From Clostridiales bacterium (GTDB taxonomy: Bacteria > Bacillota > Clostridia > Lachnospirales > Lachnospiraceae): a stretch of 64,000 nucleotides of DNA. A program made the translations under genes and the position numbers. Below, piece after piece: positions 59,187-64,000 of the stretch. How positions within the stretch are numbered: position 1 is the first letter of the stretch; the number at the start of each line of letters is the position of its first letter. The stretch covers positions 1-64,000 of the forward strand of contig JAJQDV010000049.1 of the NCBI GenBank assembly GCA_021202015.1, given 5' to 3'. The notes beneath the pieces were generated by a model. The model was not told where the DNA came from and searched no databases. It saw nothing but the letters and a program-made list of their open reading frames with translations.

Positions 59187-60425
59187 CTAATCCCTGCGGA
59201 ACAGATCCCTCGTATACACCTTCTCCTGCACATCGTCCAAACAGCTGTCATAGCGGTTCGCGATAATGGAATCCGACATGATCTTGAACTGGTCGAGGTC
59301 ATTGACCACCTTGCTCCCGAAAAACGTGCTCCCGTTCTCCAGCGTCGGCTCGTAGACGATGACCGTGGCGCCCTTCGCCTTGATCCGCTTCATGATCCCC
59401 TGGATGCTGCTCTGTCTGAAATTATCGGAATTCGTCTTCATGGTCAGGCGGTACACGCCGACCATGCAGGTCTTTTCCTCCGTCGCGTTATAGTCGCCGC
59501 GGTTATAATAATCATAATATCCCGCCTGCCGCAGCACGCGGTCCGCAATAAAATCCTTCCGCGTGCGGTTGGACTCCACGATGGCCTCGATCAGGTTCTC
59601 CGGCACATCCTTATAGTTGGCGAGCAGCTGCTTCGTATCCTTCGGCAGGCAGTAGCCGCCGTAACCGAAGGAGGGATTGTTGTAATGGCTGCCGATCCGG
59701 GGATCCAGGCATACGCCCTCGATGATCTGCTGCGTGTTCAGTCCCTTCATCTCCGCATAGGTATCCAGCTCATTGAAATAGGACACCCGGAGCGCCAGAT
59801 AAGTGTTCGCGAACAGCTTTACCGCCTCAGCTTCCGTAAATCCCATAAAGAGCTTGGCGATATCCTCCTTGATCGCGCCCTCCTCCAGGAGACCGGCAAA
59901 GGTGTGAGCCGCCTTGCTGAGCCGCTCATCGTTTAAATCCGTGCCGACAATGATCCGGGAAGGATAGAGGTTGTCATACAGTGCGCGGGACTCCCGCAGA
60001 AACTCCGGACTGAAAAGGACATTTTCCGTTCCGTATTTTTCTCTTACAGACTCCGTATAACCCACCGGAATCGTGGACTTGATCACCATGAACGCCTCGG
60101 GCGCATACTTCATGACCAGCTCGATCACGGCCTCTACCGCGGACGTATCGAAAAAATCCTTCGTGCTGTCATAATTCGTCGGCGCGGCGATCACGACAAA
60201 ATCAGCGCCGGTATAGGCCGCTTCCGCATCCAGCGTAGCGGTCAGATTCAGCTCACGTTCCGCCAGATACTGCTCAATATCGACATCCTGAATGGGGGAA
60301 ATCCGGTTGTTTACCATCTCCACCTTCTCCGGAATAATGTCAACTGCATATACTTCATGATGCTGCGCCAGTAAAATGGCGTTGGATAAACCGACGTATC
60401 CGGTTCCCGCAACTGCGATCTTCAT
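59187..60425 (-). CDS. ugd: Nucleotide-sugar dehydrogenase (UDP-glucose 6-dehydrogenase-like)
   Basis: [30 protein letters not shown]...[33 protein letters not shown]. Confidence 0.94.
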   Translation of the reverse strand: MKIAVAGTGYVGLSNAILLAQHHEVYAVDIIPEKVEMVNNRISPIQDVDIEQYLAERELNLTATLDAEAAYTGADFVVIAAPTNYDSTKDFFDTSAVEAVIELVMKYAPEAFMVIKSTIPVGYTESVREKYGTENVLFSPEFLRESRALYDNLYPSRIIVGTDLNDERLSKAAHTFAGLLEEGAIKEDIAKLFMGFTEAEAVKLFANTYLALRVSYFNELDTYAEMKGLNTQQIIEGVCLDPRIGSHYNNPSFGYGGYCLPKDTKQLLANYKDVPENLIEAIVESNRTRKDFIADRVLRQAGYYDYYNRGDYNATEEKTCMVGVYRLTMKTNSDNFRQSSIQGIMKRIKAKGATVIVYEPTLENGSTFFGSKVVNDLDQFKIMSDSIIANRYDSCLDDVQEKVYTRDLFRRD

Positions 60426-60463
60426 ATTCGTAAATCCTCCGTTTTCTTATGTCTCTTAACTTC

Positions 60464-60499
60464 CATGCGCTGCTGTCGCAGCGCGCCAACATCTGTGAA
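60464..60499 (+). repeat. Short copy (36 bp matching segment) of an interspersed hairpin element
   Basis: catgcgctgctgtcgcagcgcgccaacatctgtgaa matches the minus strand of 63433-63468 at 33/36 positions; contains perfect hairpin GCGCTGC-TGTC-GCAGCGC. Confidence 0.75.
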
Positions 60500-60544
60500 G
60501 GTTGAATACGGGCATTCGATTCATGACCTACTGCCCCGGTATCA

Positions 60545-61546
60545 TCAAATATGATAATACTCGCGATACCACTCTGCAAAACGTGTCAGGCCGGTCTCAA
60601 TATCCGTATCCGGCTTAAACCCAAAGTCTTCCATCAGATCCGTCACATCCGCGTAAGTCTGATACACATCACCCGGCTGCATCGGACAGAACTCCTTCTC
60701 TGCCTTCTTTCCCAGGCATCGCTCCAGTGTCTCGATAAAATCCATCAGTTTTACCGGTTTATTATTTCCGATATTATAGATTTTGTACCGCGCTCCGCAT
60801 TCATTCTCCGCGGGCGGATTGTTCAGGATATTTTTCATGCCGTACACAATGTCGTCGATGTAGGTGAAATCGCGGTACATATCCCCCTGATTGAACACCC
60901 TGATCGGCTCCCCCGCCATGATCCTGTTCGCGAAAGAAAAATATGCCATATCCGGCCGCCCCAGCGGCCCGTAAACGGTAAAAAAACGAAGTCCCGTCGC
61001 CGGAATATCATAGAGCTTGCTGTAGCAGTGTGCCATCAGCTCGTCCGACCGCTTGGTCGCAGCGTACAGGCTTACGGGGCAGTCCGCTTTATCCTCCGTG
61101 GAAAACGGAATCTTTTTATTCGATCCGTAGACCGAACTCGAGGATGCGAAGACCAGATGGTCCACCGGATAATGGCGGCAGCACTCCAGGACATTGTAAA
61201 ATCCGATGATATTCGACTGTATGTAAGCGTCCGGATGATCGATGCTGTTCCTCACGCCGGCCTGCGCGCCGAGATTCACGACGATATCCGGTTTTTCCTG
61301 TACAAAAACGCGCTCCAGCGCCTCACGGTCAGCCAGATCTCCCCTGATAAAACGAAAGCGATCAGATTCTTTTAAAATCCTCAGCCGATCCTCCTTCAGG
61401 CCGACCTCATAGTAGCTGTTTAAATTATCGAATCCCGCCACGGCGCAGCCCGCTTCCAACAGCGCCCTCGTCAGATGATAACCGATGAAACCGGCAGCGC
61501 CTGTGACAAGTATTTTTTTATTGATATCCAGTTCCCTGCAGTTCAT
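60545..61546 (-). CDS. NAD-dependent epimerase, UDP-glucuronate 4-epimerase-like
   Basis: KKILVTGAAGFIGYHLTRALLEAGCAVAGFDNLNSYYEVGLKEDRL...FASSSSVYGSNKKIPFSTEDKADCPVSLYAATKRSDELMAHCYSKLY. Confidence 0.93.
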   Translation of the reverse strand: MNCRELDINKKILVTGAAGFIGYHLTRALLEAGCAVAGFDNLNSYYEVGLKEDRLRILKESDRFRFIRGDLADREALERVFVQEKPDIVVNLGAQAGVRNSIDHPDAYIQSNIIGFYNVLECCRHYPVDHLVFASSSSVYGSNKKIPFSTEDKADCPVSLYAATKRSDELMAHCYSKLYDIPATGLRFFTVYGPLGRPDMAYFSFANRIMAGEPIRVFNQGDMYRDFTYIDDIVYGMKNILNNPPAENECGARYKIYNIGNNKPVKLMDFIETLERCLGKKAEKEFCPMQPGDVYQTYADVTDLMEDFGFKPDTDIETGLTRFAEWYREYYHI

Positions 61547-61602
61547 GCCAAAGCTCCTCTGTTTTGTGACCGGCTGTTATAACAAAACACATACTTTCAC
61601 AG

Positions 61603-61640
61603 TATAAAACAAGAGCGCTCTTTTTTCAAGAGCGCTCTTG
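61603..61640 (-). terminator. Intrinsic terminator/attenuator in the 5' leader of the epimerase-led operon
   Basis: Minus strand CAAGAGCGCTCTT-GAAAA-AAGAGCGCTCTTG-TTTTATA; 13-bp stem. Confidence 0.78.
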
Positions 61641-61678
61641 TATATTTTCTTCTTTTTGTAAAAATTACATTACTTTTC

Positions 61679-61714
61679 ACTCGCAGCCACTCACTCCGCT
61701 GAGCGGCTGCGAGT
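61679..61714. other. Stem-loop upstream of the leader terminator
   Basis: ACTCGCAGCC...GGCTGCGAGT perfect 10-bp inverted repeat. Confidence 0.8.
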
Positions 61715-61778
61715 CAGCTCCAAAATGCTGATTTTTATCATTTTGTGTGTAATCCGTGGATAAAATATTAACCATCGC

Positions 61779-61809
61779 TTGACAAAACAACATATTTTAG
61801 CTAAAATAT
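61779..61809 (+). promoter_or_regulatory. hipBA promoter with overlapping palindromic operator
   Basis: TTGACA (61779-61784), 17-bp spacer, TAAAAT (61802-61807); perfect 18-bp palindrome ATATTTTAGCTAAAATAT at 61792-61809. Confidence 0.75.
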
Positions 61810-61814
61810 TATCC

Positions 61815-62096
61815 ATGAACAACTTCAATTTATTCAAATCTCCGGGTGATGTAAATCAGGAAATTGCCATGAGAATGCGGCAGAGAAGAAAGGAGAAAAA
61901 ATTAACGCAGATACAGCTCAGCGAACGCTCTGATGTAAGTCTCGGATCGCTCAAACGCTTTGAGCGCACCGGGGAGATTTCTCTGTCTTCACTCATCAAG
62001 ATAAGCTATGCATTGGGATGTGAAGAAGACTTCGATGCGTTGTTTTCAAAAAAAGGATATACATCGATTCAGGAGGTAATTGATGAACAATTATAA
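61815..62096 (+). CDS. hipB: HipB-like XRE-family antitoxin/regulator
   Basis: EIAMRMRQRRKEKKLTQIQLSERSDVSLGSLKRFERTGEISLSSLIKISYALGCEEDFDALF; HTH_XRE; overlaps hipA start. ATG at 61815. Confidence 0.9.
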   Translation: MNNFNLFKSPGDVNQEIAMRMRQRRKEKKLTQIQLSERSDVSLGSLKRFERTGEISLSSLIKISYALGCEEDFDALFSKKGYTSIQEVIDEQL

Positions 62097-63204
62097 AACA
62101 GTCACGGTATGGATGGATAACCATAAGGTCGGCACACTGGCCTTAACCGCAAACCATCTTGCCGCGTTCGAATATGATCCGGAGTGGATTTTAAACGGGT
62201 TTTCTGTCAGTCCTCTTTCTTTGCCCCTGCAAGGCGGTGTTTTTACTCCCGGAAAATATGAAACATTTGAAGGTCTATTTGGTGTTTTCTCAGACAGCCT
62301 GCCTGACGGATGGGGAAGACTTCTCCTGGACCGTCTGCTGGCAAAGGGAAAAATCAATCCCGCAGAAGTCAACAGCCTGAACCGACTGGCAATTGTCGGC
62401 GCTGCAGGAATGGGAGCGCTCACCTACCAGCCGGAAATAAATCTGACTGCGGAATGGGCAGCCATGTCCCTGGACCAGATCGCTCAGGAGTGTAAAAAAC
62501 TGTTTGCGGCGGAAGAATCTGATAATCTGGATGCGCTGTTTCAAATGGGCGGCTCCTCCGGCGGTGCAAGGCCCAAAATTTTTTATAAGATAGACGAAGA
62601 TGACTGGATTGTAAAATTTCCATCTTCAACAGACCGGAAAAATATCGGAGAACAGGAGTATGACTATTCTGTCTGCGCAAAAAAATGCGGTATTCAGATG
62701 CCGGAAACAAGATTCCTTTCATCAAAGCTGAACGGCGGCTATTTTGCCGTAAAGCGTTTTGACAGAGAGCAAAACAAAAGGATTCATATGGTTTCGGTAA
62801 GCGGTCTGCTTGAAACGTCACATCGCATCCCGAACCTGGACTATCACATCCTGATGCAGCTGACGATGCAGTTGACACACAGCTATGAAGAAATTGAAAA
62901 ACTGTACCGGCAAATGTGCTTTAATGTATTTGCACATAACAGAGACGACCATTCTAAAAACTTTTCTTTTTTATATAAGGATGGCCGATGGCAGCTATCG
63001 CCGGCCTATGACCTGACATACAGCAACTCAATCGGGGGCGAACATGCAACAACAGTCAACGGAAATGGCCGTGATCCCGGTATGGAGGATCTGCTCGCTG
63101 TTGCAAAACAGATAAAATTTGATGAAAAAAAAGCGAAAACCATTGCTGAAAAAATCAGAGAAATTGTATATGCTGATCTGAAAAAATACTTAAGGGACCG
63201 CTGA
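62083..63204 (+). CDS. hipA: HipA-family serine/threonine kinase toxin
   Basis: GLFGVFSDSLPDGWGRLLLDR; MGGSSGGARPKIFYKID; FNVFAHNRDDHSKNFSFLYKDGRWQLSPAYDLTYS; AGGAGG 6 bp upstream of ATG 62083. Confidence 0.94.
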   Translation: MNNYKTVTVWMDNHKVGTLALTANHLAAFEYDPEWILNGFSVSPLSLPLQGGVFTPGKYETFEGLFGVFSDSLPDGWGRLLLDRLLAKGKINPAEVNSLNRLAIVGAAGMGALTYQPEINLTAEWAAMSLDQIAQECKKLFAAEESDNLDALFQMGGSSGGARPKIFYKIDEDDWIVKFPSSTDRKNIGEQEYDYSVCAKKCGIQMPETRFLSSKLNGGYFAVKRFDREQNKRIHMVSVSGLLETSHRIPNLDYHILMQLTMQLTHSYEEIEKLYRQMCFNVFAHNRDDHSKNFSFLYKDGRWQLSPAYDLTYSNSIGGEHATTVNGNGRDPGMEDLLAVAKQIKFDEKKAKTIAEKIREIVYADLKKYLRDR

Positions 63205-63234
63205 AAAATAATACTTTTTATTTACTATGAAAGT

Positions 63235-63468
63235 GTCGTGAATAGACAGTCAGATGGGGGTGCTTGCACACCCAGATGGCTGGATATTCGACGACCAAGC
63301 CGGTATGAGCAAGTAGGGCGATCAGCCCGGATTGCGAATACTGGCGGCTATCGCGGGAGCTCGAAGAGCGGATAAGTGAGATAGGAAATCTCTGATTTCC
63401 GTAATCGAACTTATGCAGAGCTGCGATGGGCTTTCATAGATGTTGGCGCGCAGCGATAGCAGCGCATG
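63235..63468. repeat. Multi-hairpin repeat element (long copy)
   Basis: Four consecutive hairpins read by eye at 63235-63295, 63298-63349, 63350-63427 and 63448-63465; 36-bp terminus recurs inverted at 60464-60499. Confidence 0.7.
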
Positions 63469-63474
63469 TGTGTT

Positions 63475-63600
63475 TAATAAAGAAGCCATATTAATGATGA
63501 CGCCGCCTCTCTCGTTTTCCAGAAAATACAGGACAGCTTTGCGGCAGCCGTACATGACACTGTTTAAATTAACACTCATCAAACGCTCGAACGCATTCCC
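63475..63600 (-). pseudogene. Internal fragment of a short-chain dehydrogenase/reductase, inverted
   Basis: Minus-strand [42 protein letters not shown] matches the SDR VNLxxxxxGxxxxxxxM...GxIINxAS region; no N- or C-terminus. Confidence 0.75.
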
Positions 63601-63784
63601 GGATGAAGCGTCCTGGAACGCCATGACGGAAACACAGCTGCTGAAACGGGTCGGTTCCCCGATGGAGATTGCTTATCTCGCTCTCTATCTCGCCAGCGAT
63701 GAGTCCGGATTTACAAATGGCGTGTCCGTCATTGTTGACGGAGGAATTCATAATTCTCCGGCGACCGTTGTTGCTGATGAATAA
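63600..63784 (+). pseudogene. C-terminal fragment of a short-chain dehydrogenase/reductase
   Basis: Plus-strand [53 protein letters not shown]: canonical SDR C-terminus. Confidence 0.8.
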
Positions 63785-63804
63785 CGGCGCCTGATACTGT
63801 ATGG

Positions 63805-64000
63805 TCACATTGCCACACCGTTGGTCGCCTTAACTGAACACAATGTGTCGAGCCGGACAGGTTTCCCGTCCATAGTGGTCACTGTCCCGCCGGCCTCTTC
63901 AACGATGAGTCCTGCCGCGGCGTGATCCCATGGGCTCAGGGCAAGCTCGAAAAACAGCTCCGCGCGGCCGGCCGCGACATTGCAGAGGTCGAGCGCGGCG
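63805..64000 (-). CDS. Inositol monophosphatase family protein, C-terminal part (truncated by window edge)
   Basis: Reverse-strand [50 protein letters not shown]...[16 protein letters not shown] is the IMPase motif. Confidence 0.85.
   Translation of the reverse strand, partial: AALDLCNVAAGRAELFFELALSPWDHAAAGLIVEEAGGTVTTMDGKPVRLDTLCSVKATNGVAM

Noticed and set aside
1-64000. tRNA, rRNA, prophage or CRISPR-Cas genes
   Set aside because: None recognised on either strand by eye; absence of tRNAs was not confirmed with a covariance model.

Overview
The window looks like a ~64 kb chromosomal segment of a Clostridia (Lachnospiraceae-like) Firmicute. This taxonomic call is inferred from gene style and was not searched. 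Nearly all genes lie on the minus strand. From left to right it contains: (1) an anaerobic cobalamin operon (cobK partial, cobJ, cbiG, cobM, cbiD) interrupted by an Rpn/PD-(D/E)XK nuclease-transposase gene; (2) a class II aldolase and a LysR regulator; (3) dTDP-L-rhamnose genes rfbC, rfbD, rfbB, rfbA; (4) a secreted amidase/glucosaminidase ending in four 45-aa Asp-loop repeats; (5) a Fic protein; (6) a very long surface-glycan locus with GT2 enzymes, GtrA, DUF2142-type membrane proteins, two Wzx-like flippases (one fused to a glycosyltransferase), an RffA-like aminotransferase, an ATP-grasp enzyme, a hexapeptide acyltransferase, a Wzm/Wzt ABC exporter, a methyltransferase, UDP-sugar dehydrogenase and a UDP-uronate epimerase; (7) inside it, four consecutive secreted enzymes with ChW (clostridial hydrophobic W) repeats; (8) a divergent hipBA module; (9) a multi-hairpin repeat element next to a rearranged SDR pseudogene and a partial inositol-monophosphatase-family gene. 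The most interesting signal is a split WbdD-like capping module: a methyltransferase gene translationally coupled to a kinase-like/coiled-coil/GT2-GT2 protein, beside a Wzt with a C-terminal carbohydrate-binding-type domain. Other notable signals are a four-hairpin repeat element, a leader hairpin plus terminator in front of the long operon, and an out-of-frame 42-bp coiled-coil repeat after cbiD. All calls come from reading the supplied sequence and ORF translations. No database search or folding program was run.
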